Source: Chloroflexota bacterium
GTDB taxonomy: Bacteria > Chloroflexota > Anaerolineae > UBA4142
Assembly (NCBI GenBank): GCA_016208315.1
Contig: JACQYF010000082.1
Span: 54,941-118,940 of the forward strand
DNA: 64,000 nucleotides
Reading direction: 5' to 3'
In this document: positions 27,804-37,364 of the stretch, one piece after another
Layout of the letters: the number at the start of each line of letters is the position of its first letter
Numbering within the stretch: position 1 is the stretch's first letter
Translations under genes and position numbers: made by a program
Notes under the pieces: generated by a model
Database searches by the model: none
What the model saw: only the letters and a program-made list of their open reading frames with translations
What the model was told of the DNA's origin: nothing

Positions 27804-29747
27804 CTAGTTCGACGCGGGCGCTGGCGCGGGCAACGGCTGTATCACCTTACCGCCGGCCAGGTCATCCATTAACGCATCATCTTCCTGCGGATGGCGCAGG
27901 TGCTCGACCAACTCCTGGATCTCTTTGGGCGGGGCAGCGGTCACGAGACTCAGACCGATCGTTACCGTAAAGTTCGCAATTGCGCCAAAAAGACCCGCGC
28001 TCAAGTGCGAGATGCCGAGGATGTTGAACGCCGGATTGGTATAGTTACCCACCATGTAGATGAGGGTCACGGCCAAGCCGCTGATGATGCCAAAGCTCGC
28101 GCCGACGCCGTTCGCCCTCTTCCAGAATATGCCCAAAAGCACGATCGGGAAGAAGGATGCCGCCGCGAGCGAAAAGGCCCACGACACCATTTGCACGATC
28201 AATGCGAGGCGTGGCATCGCCGCCAGCGCCGCCGCCGCAGCCGCGACCACCACCATGGCCTTTCCAAGCGCCATACGTCTCCCTGCCGACGCTTTCGGAT
28301 TGTAGATGCGATAGTACCAATCGTGCGCGACGGCGGACGCGATCACGACGAGCAAGCCGTCGGCCGTCGAGAGCGCGGCGGCGAGACCACCTGCCGCCAC
28401 CAACGCGGCAATCGTGTAGGGCAAGCCCGCGATTTCGGGCGTCGAGAGAACGATCAAGTCGGCGACGATGTTGAGTTCGGTGAATTGCAGGACGCCGTCT
28501 TTGTTGGCGTCGTTGATCGTCAGCAAACCGGTCTTGCCAAAGTTGAGCACCCAGGACAGCGGCTTGCCATCATTGCCCAGCACGGTGGTGTAGGTTTTGC
28601 CGCCATCCTGCACCGTGCCAATCTTGAGACCGGCAACGTTCTTTAACATTTCCCATCTAGAGAAAGACGCGTACGCAGGCGCCGTAAAGTATAGGAGGAA
28701 GATAAAGAATAACGCCCAACCCACGCTCTTACGGCTCTCGCGGATACTTGGCACCGTATAGAACCGGATGAGAATATGCGGCAACCCAGCAGTACCAATC
28801 ATCAAAACGAGCGTCAACGCCATGAAATCCCAGGGCGACTTGGTCCAATCGGACACGACCGCCGGAATGGGTTCCGCAATGTTGGCGCCCGTCATCGAAT
28901 TGATTTGCTTGGTCGCGGCAACCGCAGAAGCATTACTCAACGATTCGTTGAAGGGTGTGATGTACCCTTTCGAAATCTTTTGTTCGACTTCTAGACGCTG
29001 GATATTTTGCAGCGCCTGACCGTACGCCAGCTCGGGAATTGGAAAGCCGGTCAGTTTTACCGAGAGGAACGTCACGGGGACGAGATAGGCGACGATCAGG
29101 ATAACGTACTGGGCGACCTGTGTCCAGGTCACGGCTTTCATGCCGCCCAGGAACGAGCAGACCAGCACGCCCGAGAGACCGATGATGACGCCCCATTCGT
29201 ACGGCACGCCGACAAAGCGGCTCATGATCAAGCCGACCCCGGTGACCTGCGCCGTCACGTACGTAAAGCTGACGATGACCGCGGCGAACGCGGCGACCGC
29301 GCGGGGCTTGTTGCCGCCAAAACGCGCGCCCACAAAGTCCGGGATCGTGTACTGTCCGAACTTGCGAATGTACGGCGCGAACAAGAGCGCGAGCAGCACA
29401 TAGCCGCCGGTCCACCCCATAATGTAGGCCAGGCCGTCATAGCCCAGGAGCCAGAGCGAGCCGGCCATCGAAATGAACGATGCCGCGCTCATCCAGTCCG
29501 CGCCGGTCGCCATCCCGTTGAAAAAGCCGGGGACGCGGCGGCCCGCCACATAGTACTCGTCCAGAACCTTGGTGCGGCTGATGATACCGACGGTCGCGTA
29601 CAGGCCCATCGTCAGCAGGAGGAACGCCCAGCCGATAATGCCGGTGGGCACACCGACAACGAGCTCCAATATCAGCATCAAGATGCTAAAGAGAATAAAG
29701 CCGATCGTGAACAGCCCGTAATACTTGAAGAGTTTGTCTTGAAACAT
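27804..29747 (-). CDS. Sodium:solute symporter, VC_2705 subfamily (acetate permease-like)
   Basis: 647 residues with about 13 hydrophobic helices. Family signatures: YYVAGRRVPGFFNGMATGADW, then SAASFISMAG, IRKFGQYTIPDF, and STADGLLVVIASAVAHD. It pairs with the DUF4212 small subunit 12 nt upstream, a known association of this subfamily. Beside acetyl-CoA synthetases the likely substrate is acetate or a similar acid. A non-membrane insert (about 390-440) contains a canonical EF-hand-type loop DANKDGVLQFTE, also present in the second symporter. AGGAGT lies 8 nt before the ATG. Confidence 0.88.
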   Translation of the reverse strand: MFQDKLFKYYGLFTIGFILFSILMLILELVVGVPTGIIGWAFLLLTMGLYATVGIISRTKVLDEYYVAGRRVPGFFNGMATGADWMSAASFISMAGSLWLLGYDGLAYIMGWTGGYVLLALLFAPYIRKFGQYTIPDFVGARFGGNKPRAVAAFAAVIVSFTYVTAQVTGVGLIMSRFVGVPYEWGVIIGLSGVLVCSFLGGMKAVTWTQVAQYVILIVAYLVPVTFLSVKLTGFPIPELAYGQALQNIQRLEVEQKISKGYITPFNESLSNASAVAATKQINSMTGANIAEPIPAVVSDWTKSPWDFMALTLVLMIGTAGLPHILIRFYTVPSIRESRKSVGWALFFIFLLYFTAPAYASFSRWEMLKNVAGLKIGTVQDGGKTYTTVLGNDGKPLSWVLNFGKTGLLTINDANKDGVLQFTELNIVADLIVLSTPEIAGLPYTIAALVAAGGLAAALSTADGLLVVIASAVAHDWYYRIYNPKASAGRRMALGKAMVVVAAAAAALAAMPRLALIVQMVSWAFSLAAASFFPIVLLGIFWKRANGVGASFGIISGLAVTLIYMVGNYTNPAFNILGISHLSAGLFGAIANFTVTIGLSLVTAAPPKEIQELVEHLRHPQEDDALMDDLAGGKVIQPLPAPAPASN

Positions 29748-29759
29748 GGCGGGACTCCT

Positions 29760-30041
29760 TTATTTGTCCTGGTCGCGCATACCGTGCTGCTGGTCGAGCT
29801 TGTTCATCCGCGCGGCGTAGTAAAAGATCAGAACGACAAAGACGATCAACGAGCCCTGGCTGCCCATGTAATAGCCCAGCGGGAAGCCGGCGATCACGAT
29901 CGAGTTGAACTGGTCAATGAACAGCGGCGGAATAAACGCGACCGCAGCCCAGATCACCAGGAGGATCGAGATCAAGCGGAGATTCGCTTTCCAGTAAGTA
30001 TCCAGCTTGCTTGGTGCGTGCGTTGGATTTTTCGCGCTCAT
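29760..30041 (-). CDS. DUF4212 small subunit of sodium:solute symporter
   Basis: 93 residues with two transmembrane helices, YWKANLRLISILL at the start and FPLGYYMGSQGSL before the second helix, the DUF4212 (Na_symport_sm) signature. It is encoded just before its large subunit (12-nt gap). GGAGGGAGC precedes the ATG. The same sequence block is fused to the second symporter at 32931-35129. Confidence 0.9.
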   Translation of the reverse strand: MSAKNPTHAPSKLDTYWKANLRLISILLVIWAAVAFIPPLFIDQFNSIVIAGFPLGYYMGSQGSLIVFVVLIFYYAARMNKLDQQHGMRDQDK

Positions 30042-30112
30042 GCGACTTGCTCCCTCCGATTAGGATTTTGGATACACTCTCGATGTCATTGCGATTGGTC
30101 GAAAGACACCTC

Positions 30113-30829
30113 CTATCTTCCGGCGATGGCCAGCGCGTCGCCCAGGCGCGATACGCCCAAAGCGGGCAGGTCGGCCAGGAAACGCTGCCACAGGCGCGCG
30201 GTCAGAAACGCATCGTACAGCGCGTGATGGGCGTCCTGCACGTGAATGTGATAGCGCTCGGCCAGCGCGAACAAGTTGTAATCGCTCAGTTCGACGCCGT
30301 ATGCGCGGCGCGCGCTGTACAAACCGCGCTGCTGCTCGTCCATCCATTGGCTCACCTGGCACGTGTCCACCTGTGGATTTTGCAGCGGCTGTCCGAGATA
30401 GCGCTGCATGTCCCGGTTGAGGAACGACCGGTCCAACTGGACGAAATGTCCGACGAGCACGTCGTCGCCTACAAACTCTTGCAGGCGCCGCAGCGCGATA
30501 TCAATCGTCGGTTGGTGCGTCAACTCCGAAGGGCGGATGCGATGCACGAGCACGTTATCGGGGTCGAGTTTGCGCTCGGGATTCACGAGCGTGTAAAAGG
30601 TCTGTCCCATGAGAATGCGCGGCCCCTGCATGCGAATCGCGCCCAGGGCGATGACGGCATCGTGCCGGCGATTCAAGCCCGTCAGTTCCGTATCAATGAC
30701 CACATAGCGCGCCTGCTCCAACGGCTGGCTCTTGCGGTGGTCCCACAACCCCAACATGCTGCGCCAGTCCGTGCGCGGCGCGCCCGATAGCCAGTTTGAA
30801 ACACGAAGGGATAATGCGCTTTGGCTCAT
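30113..30829 (-). CDS. DnaQ-like 3'-5' exonuclease (DEDDh)
   Basis: 238 residues. ExoI motif IDTELTG (D46, E48), ExoII VGHFVQLDRSFLN, and ExoIII HHALYDAFLTARLW (HxAxxD) define the DEDDh fold used for proofreading and RNase T/oligoribonuclease activities. No polymerase or helicase domain is attached. It lies 10 nt after the cNMP/CBS/DUF294 gene. In other bacteria the same pair accompanies VC_2705-type symporters (recalled association), so a regulatory or nucleotide-turnover role linked to transport is likelier than replication. Confidence 0.85.
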   Translation of the reverse strand: MSQSALSLRVSNWLSGAPRTDWRSMLGLWDHRKSQPLEQARYVVIDTELTGLNRRHDAVIALGAIRMQGPRILMGQTFYTLVNPERKLDPDNVLVHRIRPSELTHQPTIDIALRRLQEFVGDDVLVGHFVQLDRSFLNRDMQRYLGQPLQNPQVDTCQVSQWMDEQQRGLYSARRAYGVELSDYNLFALAERYHIHVQDAHHALYDAFLTARLWQRFLADLPALGVSRLGDALAIAGR

Positions 30830-30839
30830 TGTTTTTCCC

Positions 30840-32759
30840 TCATGCCAGCCGCCCCAATTGGTAGCGTTCCGTAACGGCGGCCTGCTCGCGCGAGACGATC
30901 TGAAAGGCCTGTTTCAGCGACGTGCGCTCAAGTTCGCTTAGCAATTTGGGGTTGAGAAAATTATCCGGTTCCTGCTCCTGCACGACTTGCTCGACCTGGT
31001 GACGCATCCGCAACAGCATCAGGAACTCGAGGGTGTTTTCCAGTTGGTCGGCCTCGGCTTGGCCCATCGCGCCGCGGCTGACTAGCGCGCGCAGTCGCTC
31101 CAGGGTGTTGGTCTCGCTTATGCCGTGCTCCAGCGCAAAGACTCGCACCAGGTCCACGATCGGTCCCGTGCCGCGTTCTTTCAGATTCAAAGTATTCTTG
31201 TGGGGGCCGCTGCGGTCTAGTACAAAATTGCGGAAAAAGCCGATCGGCGGGGTGTGTTCGACGGCGAGCCGCGCCATGTGCGCGAGGAAAATGCCCTGCC
31301 CGCGTACCAATCGCAAAAAGTGGTCTTGCAGCGCGGCGGCCAGGCCGCTGGCCTTGCCCACCGCGCGCATATCGAAAAAGATGGTTGAATAGAGCACTTG
31401 GGCCGGTTCGGGGGTTTCGATCCAGTTGCTGAAATAGCGCCGCCAGACGCGCAGCGGCTGACACCAGCGCGGGTTGCGCGCCATATAGTTGCCGGGGCAC
31501 AGCGGATACCCGCACTGTTCGAGCGCGCCGCCCACCCAATCGGCAAATCGGGCAAAGTAATCTTGCGCGACTTGCAGCTGCGCGTCGTCCGCGGGATCGG
31601 CGTAGATTAGCGCGTTGTCCTGGTCGGTCTTGAACGTCTGCTCTTTGCGCCCTTCGCTGCCCAGGACGACCCACGAATACGCGACGGGCGGCGGACCGAA
31701 GCGCTGTTCGGCCAGCGTCAGCAGTTTCGCCGTCACGCGGTCGTTGATCTCGGCGATGACGCGCGCGATGCTGCTGGGATGCGCGCCCTCTTTGAACATC
31801 AGCGGGACGATCTGGTTCGCGCGCTGGAGCGAGATCGCCAGTTCTTCGACGGTATTCTGATGGTTCACGTCTTTGGCGACGAGGAGCGGCGAGGAACCTT
31901 GCAGCCGCATCAGGTCCGAGGTCGTGACGACGCCGACGCCCTGACCCTGTTCCACGACGAGCAGATGATGAATGCCGGCGTTGAGCATCCGCAACAGCGC
32001 TTCGAAAGCCAGGTCATCCTGGTCAATCGTGATCACCGGCGATTGCATGATGGCCGAGATGGGTTGGTGCGCGCTGCGGCCCGCGGCGACGACCGCGTTG
32101 CGTAAATCGCGGTCGGTGACAATGCCGATGCCCTTGCCGCGCGCGTCGTTCACGATGATGGAACTGACCCGCCGGTCGCGCATCATCACGGCGGCTTGTT
32201 GAATCGTCGTCTCGACCGTGCAGCTCACGAGCAAACGTTGAATGAGAGCGCGCACGGGCAGGGTGAACAAAAGGCGCTCGCTGCCGCCGCGCGCGTCGCT
32301 GTAGCGAATCTCGCGCAAGGTGCTGTCGAGATAGCGCTGCGCCGAGGTGTGGAGCAGCGATTCGCCAAAGACCGCGTTTTGCTGCATCACCTGCATGATC
32401 AACTGTTTGGGGAAGACGTAGCCGAGCATATCTTCGGCGGCGGTGACGTTCATCTGCGAGGCGGTGCCGCGCATCATCGAGGTGAGGCCAAAGTGCTCGC
32501 CCTCGCTCCGCATATCGAGGATGATGTCGTCGCCGCTCTCGGCGCGCACGGAAATGCGGACGCTCCCTTTTTGGATCACGTAAAGAAATTCGGAGGGTTG
32601 TCCGTCTTGGATGAGGATCTGGGTATCTTTGGGGAAGAAATCGAGCGCGGCGGCTTGCGCCATTCCCTGTATTTCCGACTCGGTCAACAAGTCGAAAGGG
32701 TAATGCTGGCGCAAGAAATCCACGGTCAGATTGTGGAGCAGCTCGGGTTGATTCTGCAT
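30840..32759 (-). CDS. cNMP-binding / CBS pair / DUF294 nucleotidyltransferase signalling protein
   Basis: 639 residues. Order: cyclic-nucleotide-binding-like barrel (about 20-140), two CBS motifs (about 165-285) that probably sense adenine nucleotides, a DUF294 nucleotidyltransferase-like domain (VLGSEGRKEQTFKTDQDNAL, about 355-380) and a DUF294 C-terminal helical domain. The GSxGRxEQ...TDQDN motif is intact, so nucleotidyl transfer is plausible. This protein type is regularly found with VC_2705 symporters, DUF4212 and acetyl-CoA synthetase, and is thought to link nucleotide state to acetate use; the exact reaction is unknown. Confidence 0.85.
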   Translation of the reverse strand: MQNQPELLHNLTVDFLRQHYPFDLLTESEIQGMAQAAALDFFPKDTQILIQDGQPSEFLYVIQKGSVRISVRAESGDDIILDMRSEGEHFGLTSMMRGTASQMNVTAAEDMLGYVFPKQLIMQVMQQNAVFGESLLHTSAQRYLDSTLREIRYSDARGGSERLLFTLPVRALIQRLLVSCTVETTIQQAAVMMRDRRVSSIIVNDARGKGIGIVTDRDLRNAVVAAGRSAHQPISAIMQSPVITIDQDDLAFEALLRMLNAGIHHLLVVEQGQGVGVVTTSDLMRLQGSSPLLVAKDVNHQNTVEELAISLQRANQIVPLMFKEGAHPSSIARVIAEINDRVTAKLLTLAEQRFGPPPVAYSWVVLGSEGRKEQTFKTDQDNALIYADPADDAQLQVAQDYFARFADWVGGALEQCGYPLCPGNYMARNPRWCQPLRVWRRYFSNWIETPEPAQVLYSTIFFDMRAVGKASGLAAALQDHFLRLVRGQGIFLAHMARLAVEHTPPIGFFRNFVLDRSGPHKNTLNLKERGTGPIVDLVRVFALEHGISETNTLERLRALVSRGAMGQAEADQLENTLEFLMLLRMRHQVEQVVQEQEPDNFLNPKLLSELERTSLKQAFQIVSREQAAVTERYQLGRLA

Positions 32760-32930
32760 ATCAAACCCGATGCCCTTCTTCAGGCAGTCGCGTCATCGCG
32801 TACACTCTGGGAGAGATTGTGAGTGCCGGTTTAATGCGGGAGAATCTGCGGTCAGAGTACCACAGCCGCGTAAGGGGAGAATAAGGGGAAATAAAAAAAT
32901 CGGTGAGGTTTGTGTAACGTTTGTGTAACG

Positions 32931-35129
32931 TTACGGTTGCCTTAGCGATTCGACCAGCGCGGCGACTTGCGGAGGCGGAGGCGCGGTGAGTTTGCTGACG
33001 ACGATGGTGACGGCAAAATTGGCGGGGATGCCAAAAATTCCCGCGGCCACGTGCGTGATGCCGAGAATATGCCAGTTGGAATTCACCGCGTTCAACAACA
33101 TGTAGCCGAGCGTCACGGCGAGGCCCGTGAGCATTCCCGCCACCGCGCCTTTTCCGTTCGCGCGCTTCCAAAAGATGCCGAGAACCAGGATCGGGAACAG
33201 GGTCGCGGCGGCGAACGAAAACGCCCACGCGACCAACTGGACGATGATCCCGAGCCGCCGCACGGCGATGAGCGCGGCCAACATCGCCGCGGCAAAGACC
33301 GCCGCGCGGCTGAGCATCAAGCGCGTGTGCGGCGAGGCCGAGGGATTGAGCGTGCGCGCGTACAAGTCGTGGGACAAGGCGGAGGCGATTACTAGCAACA
33401 ATCCGTCGGCGGTAGACAGCGCTGCGGCCAGGCCGCCCGCGGCGACGAGCGCCGCGATGGTTTGCGGCAGGTTGGCCATTTCGGGCGTCGCCAGCACGAC
33501 GACGTCGAGATCAATTCGCAATTCACTAAACTGCAAAATGCCATCGCCGTTCAAGTCCTGGATCGTCAACAGACCGGCGTTCGCCCAGTTGATCGCCCAT
33601 TCGGGCACCTGGGCCACGGGCTTGCCGATCACATTCTGCAAAATTTCCCACCGCGAAAAAGCCGCGTACGCGGGCGCGGTCAAATAGAGCAGCGCGATAA
33701 ACACGATCGCCCAGCCCACGCTGCGGCGCGCGGCCCCGGCGTTCGGCACCGTGTAAAAACGGACTAGGATGTGCGGCAAGCCCGCCGTGCCCAACATCAG
33801 GCACAACATCAGCGCAATAAAGTTGAACATCGTCCCCTGCGTAAAGGGAGTGATATAGGAACTGGTGATCCCTTGTTCGACTTCGAGGCGCACGATTTGT
33901 TCGAGGGCCTGGCCGTACATGAGTTGCGGAAACGGAATACCGGTATCGCGCCAAGCCAAGAGGGTCACCGGAATCAAATAAGCCAACACGAGCACGACGC
34001 ACTGCGCGGCTTGGGTCCAAGTGATGGCCCGCATCCCGCCGAGATAAGAGCAAAACAGAACCGCGCCCATCCCGACGATCACGCCGACAAGATAGTTGAC
34101 GCCGAGAAAACGCGTCATGATAATGCCGATGCCCGTCACCTGCGCGGTCACGTAGGTGAACGAAATGATCACGCCGATCAGCGCGGCGACGAGGCGCGCG
34201 GCGTTGCCCTCGTAACGCGCGGCGACAAAATCGGGTATCGTGTACTGGCCGAACTTGCGGAGGTAGGGCGCGAGGAGCGTGACGAGAATAACATAGCCGC
34301 CGGTCCAGCCGAGGATGTAGGCCAGCCCTTCGTAGCCGAGCAGCCACAGCGTGCCCGCCATCGAAATAAACGTGGCGGCGCTCATCCAATCGCCGGCGAG
34401 CGCCATGCCGTTAAAGAACGCGGGCACACGGCGTCCCGCGACAAAATACTCGTCCAGTGAGTGCGCGCGGTTGCCGACGCCGATGATGGCATACAGCCCG
34501 ATGGTCGCGATCATCAACGCCCAACCGAGCATGTTCGCCGGGAGACCGAATTGAGTCTCCACCACTCCCAACGCGGCGACGAACAGAACAAAACCAATCG
34601 TAAACCACAAGAGTGCGACGCCGGGCCGCGCCCAATTGGATGCGGGCGAATGCGTGGCCGGTTCGGTAGCTCGCGCATAGCGACGGTCGAGGCGCGCCAT
34701 GTACCAAGCATAGCCCGTAATCAAGCCGAAAAAAACGATCAGCGCGCCTTGCGCGCCCATATAATAGCCGAGGGGAAAACCGGTGAGGATGCGAATGTTG
34801 TTCAAGACCGTCGAGAAAACCGTGGGCAAAATCGAGACCGCGGCCCAAATCGTCAGCAGCCACACGATGACGCGCAAGTTGGTCCGCCAATAGGCCGGGT
34901 CAATCGCCGGCAGACTAATCTGGCCCACTTGAGCGCGCCGTTCGAGGAGTTGGCGCACGCGCGGCGGAATCGGGTACCAGTGCAAGACCTCGCTCTGCGC
35001 GGCGGACGTGTCGGCTTCGCCGTGCTTCATGCGGGGAAACAGCCATGCCAGCACGCCGACCGACACCAAGACGGTCAGCAACCACAATCCAATGATCGGT
35101 ATGAATTCGAGCCAGTTCATCGCGGCCAT
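32931..35129 (-). CDS. Sodium:solute symporter with DUF4212 subunit fused at the N-terminus
   Basis: 732 residues. One N-terminal helix (about 8-30), a soluble stretch, then residues 80-153 (YWRTNLRVIVWLLTIWA, FPLGYYMGAQGAL) align with the separate DUF4212 protein at 29760. From about 168 the symporter proper follows (YFVAGRRVPAFFNGMALAGDW, TADGLLLVIASALSHD). It is thus a natural fusion of small and large subunits. It also carries the EF-hand-like loop DLNGDGILQFSE. Likely a second organic acid importer. The ATG lies directly against a heptamer array with no ribosome site, so the start is uncertain. Confidence 0.85.
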   Translation of the reverse strand: MAAMNWLEFIPIIGLWLLTVLVSVGVLAWLFPRMKHGEADTSAAQSEVLHWYPIPPRVRQLLERRAQVGQISLPAIDPAYWRTNLRVIVWLLTIWAAVSILPTVFSTVLNNIRILTGFPLGYYMGAQGALIVFFGLITGYAWYMARLDRRYARATEPATHSPASNWARPGVALLWFTIGFVLFVAALGVVETQFGLPANMLGWALMIATIGLYAIIGVGNRAHSLDEYFVAGRRVPAFFNGMALAGDWMSAATFISMAGTLWLLGYEGLAYILGWTGGYVILVTLLAPYLRKFGQYTIPDFVAARYEGNAARLVAALIGVIISFTYVTAQVTGIGIIMTRFLGVNYLVGVIVGMGAVLFCSYLGGMRAITWTQAAQCVVLVLAYLIPVTLLAWRDTGIPFPQLMYGQALEQIVRLEVEQGITSSYITPFTQGTMFNFIALMLCLMLGTAGLPHILVRFYTVPNAGAARRSVGWAIVFIALLYLTAPAYAAFSRWEILQNVIGKPVAQVPEWAINWANAGLLTIQDLNGDGILQFSELRIDLDVVVLATPEMANLPQTIAALVAAGGLAAALSTADGLLLVIASALSHDLYARTLNPSASPHTRLMLSRAAVFAAAMLAALIAVRRLGIIVQLVAWAFSFAAATLFPILVLGIFWKRANGKGAVAGMLTGLAVTLGYMLLNAVNSNWHILGITHVAAGIFGIPANFAVTIVVSKLTAPPPPQVAALVESLRQP

Positions 35130-35130
35130 A

Positions 35131-35214
35131 GTCAGTAAACAGTAAACAGTGAACAGTAAACAGTGAACAGTGTTCGGCGATTGAACACTGAATACTGATT
35201 ACTGAATACTAAAT
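35131..35214. repeat. Heptamer repeat array (CAGTAAA / CAGTGAA, then ACTGAAT)
   Basis: About 84 bp between the fused symporter and the kinase, in two blocks: AGTAAAC/AGTGAAC units and GAATACT/GATTACT units. It reaches the kinase TAG stop (GGC ATT TAG TATTC), which the array supplies. Confidence 0.8.
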
Positions 35215-36324
35215 GCCTGATTGCCCATACACGGGCAGCGTAAAGCGAAACGTGGAACCGTGGCCCGGGCCCGCGCTTTCGGCCCAAATCTCGCCGCCGT
35301 GCGCGTAGACCAGGTGCCGCGCGATGGTCAAGCCGATTCCCGCGCCGCCGCTCTGCCGCGCGCGCGACTTGTCCACGCGATAAAAGCGCTCGAAAATATG
35401 CGGCAGATGTTCGCCGCCGATGCCGTTGCCCGTATCGGTGACGCCGACCTCCACAAATGGGTCGAGGGCGCGCGCGAAAACGACGACCTTGCCGCCCGAC
35501 GGCGTGTACTGCACGGCGTTCGTCATCAAGTTGATGAGAATCTGCTCCACGCGGTCCGGGTCGGCCAAAACGGGCGGCAAATCGGACGCGAGTTGCAGTT
35601 CGATCGACAGCCCTTGGGAAGCGATCTGGGATTGAAAGTGCGCGGCCACGCGCTCGATCACGATGGCGAGCACGATGAGGCGCGGCTCGACGCGCAGTTG
35701 CCCCGCCTCGGCGCGCGAGAGCAGCGCGAGTTCCTCGGTCATCCATTTGAGCCGCACGGCCTCGTGGTGAACCAGCGCAAAGATTTGCGGCTCGGGCTGG
35801 ATGACGCCGTCAATCAAACCTTCCATGTATCCGGCGATGACGGTCAACGGCGTCCGCAGCTCGTGGCTCACATCCGTAATCAACCCCAGGCGGCGCTGTT
35901 CGGTCTTTTCGAGCGCCTCGGCCAGTTGGTTGATGCTGTGGCTGAGTTGCGCCAGTTCGTCGTCGGATTGCAGTGTCGTGCGCTCGCGGTAATACCCTTG
36001 CGCCAGTCGGCCGCTCACGAGCGTCAGTTCCTGCAACGGCTCGACGATACGGCGCGAGACAAACAGACTGACGACGACGGCGGCGGTGAATACGGCAAAT
36101 CCCGCGATCAAGAGCGACTGTTCGATGACCGATTGAAAGGTATCCTGCTGGGAAGGCGCGGGTGTATCGGGCGGAGCGGCGGCAAGCAGCGTCGAGTCAC
36201 TCGTCCCGATCATGGGATTGCGCGCGAAAAACTGCGCGGTGGGCAGCAGGATCACGATGCCAATGGCGATGACCACCACGTGTGAGACGAACAACTTCCA
36301 GCGTAACTGTCGCAGCCAGGTCAT
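35209..36324 (-). CDS. Membrane sensor histidine kinase (HAMP type)
   Basis: 371 residues. Two membrane helices (about 12-32 and 70-92) flank a short external loop; then HAMP (about 90-145), HisKA with DVSHELRTPLTVI, and HATPase with NLMTNAVQYT, DTGNGI and GGAGIGLTIARHLV. It follows the OmpR-type regulator gene (36401-37114), the expected partner, but that regulator is interrupted by an amber codon. The stop is in a heptamer array. Confidence 0.88.
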   Translation of the reverse strand: MTWLRQLRWKLFVSHVVVIAIGIVILLPTAQFFARNPMIGTSDSTLLAAAPPDTPAPSQQDTFQSVIEQSLLIAGFAVFTAAVVVSLFVSRRIVEPLQELTLVSGRLAQGYYRERTTLQSDDELAQLSHSINQLAEALEKTEQRRLGLITDVSHELRTPLTVIAGYMEGLIDGVIQPEPQIFALVHHEAVRLKWMTEELALLSRAEAGQLRVEPRLIVLAIVIERVAAHFQSQIASQGLSIELQLASDLPPVLADPDRVEQILINLMTNAVQYTPSGGKVVVFARALDPFVEVGVTDTGNGIGGEHLPHIFERFYRVDKSRARQSGGAGIGLTIARHLVYAHGGEIWAESAGPGHGSTFRFTLPVYGQSGI

Positions 36325-36333
36325 AAAACCTCA

Positions 36334-36385
36334 CCCCCCCTCTCCCCTCTCCTGATTTGAACTTCAAAATCAGGAGAGGGGGGTG
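36334..36385. repeat. GC-rich palindrome, CTCTCCTGATTTGAA type, copy 1
   Basis: CTCTCCTGATTTGAAC and its complement (TTCAAAATCAGGAGAG) with C-rich/G-rich extensions. Same core as 44881-44962 and 55386-55482. It lies between the broken regulator and its kinase. Confidence 0.8.
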
Positions 36386-36400
36386 CGGCAAGCGGTTGGC

Positions 36401-37114
36401 TCATTGCTTTTTTCGGGCTACCAGCTTGTAACCAATCCCGCGGATCGTTTGAATCAGAGTGGGGTTGGCAGGGTCGTCTTCCAGCTTGCGCCGGAGAATG
36501 CCGACCGTGACATCTACGACGCGGTCAATGCCCGCAAAATCGTGCCCCCAGACGCGTTCCAACAACTGGTCCCGGCTGAACACGCGCCCCGGCTGGTCGG
36601 CCAGCGTATAGAGCAAATCAAATTCGCGCTGAGTGAGTTCGACCGGCTTGGCGCGACAAGTGACTTGGCGCGTCTCGGGATTGATTTCGATTCCATCGAA
36701 TGACAAGGTGGGGCGTTCGGGAGTTGACTCTTGGGGCGCGTTGCGTTTGCGATGGCGGCGTAAGATGGCTTTGACGCGCGCGACCAGTTCGCGAGGGCTA
36801 AAGGGCTTGGTGAGGTAGTCGTCGGCGCCGACCTAGAGGCCGACGATTTTGTCTATTTCTTCGGCCCGCGCGGTCAGCATCAAGACGTAGACATCCGATT
36901 CCTGTTGGATGCGCCGGCAGACTTCAAAGCCGTCTATCCCGGGCAGCATCACATCCAACACGATCAGCTCGGGCTTGAGCGTACGCGCCTGTTTCAGTGC
37001 GGTCGCACCATCATACGCAGCGTAAACGACAAAGCCCTCGGCGCTCAGGTACTTGGTTATCAATTCGACAATCGGAAGGTCATCCTCGACGACTAGAATC
37101 GTTTCGTTACGCAC
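36401..37114 (-). pseudogene. OmpR-type response regulator with in-frame amber codon
   Basis: Residues 1-93 are a good receiver (E10-D11-D12, phospho-acceptor D54 in IVLDVMLPGIDG). Codon 94 is TAG (36833-36835); in relatives this position is usually Glu (GAG) in GLEVGADDY, so one base change explains it. The frame then continues perfectly through VGADDYLTKPFSPREL and a winged-helix domain ending QTIRGIGYKLVARKKQ. Full length would be 237 residues. A downstream ATG (36706, MSFDGIEINP) could still give the DNA-binding domain alone. Confidence 0.88.
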
Positions 37115-37364
37115 GGGTCATCCTTCCTTCTCGGGCCGGCCAAGCAAAGCATGCGGATGAACCGTCGCGTGAGAAACGCAAAGGGGAAAGCGATTACGCG
37201 ATTGGGGAAAAAGCGCGCGTAGATGTCCGCCTTACGCGGATTCCAGAGCAGAGCGGCCACTGATTCGCGCGGTCGGACCACATCGCCGATTTCACCTTCA
37301 GCACGCGACGGAGTGAGAATACGTGGCCGATTATAACTGATAGTGGCTGAAGGTCAAAATTGGC
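37115..37364. other. Noncoding stretch of about 250 bp
   Basis: It separates the interrupted regulator from acetyl-CoA synthetase 3. No family-like frame, hairpin or repeat was recognised; it probably holds the regulator's promoter. Confidence 0.45.

Noticed and set aside
37093..37281. Short frame upstream of the interrupted response regulator
   Set aside because: No ribosome site, no family resemblance, and overlap with the regulator start.
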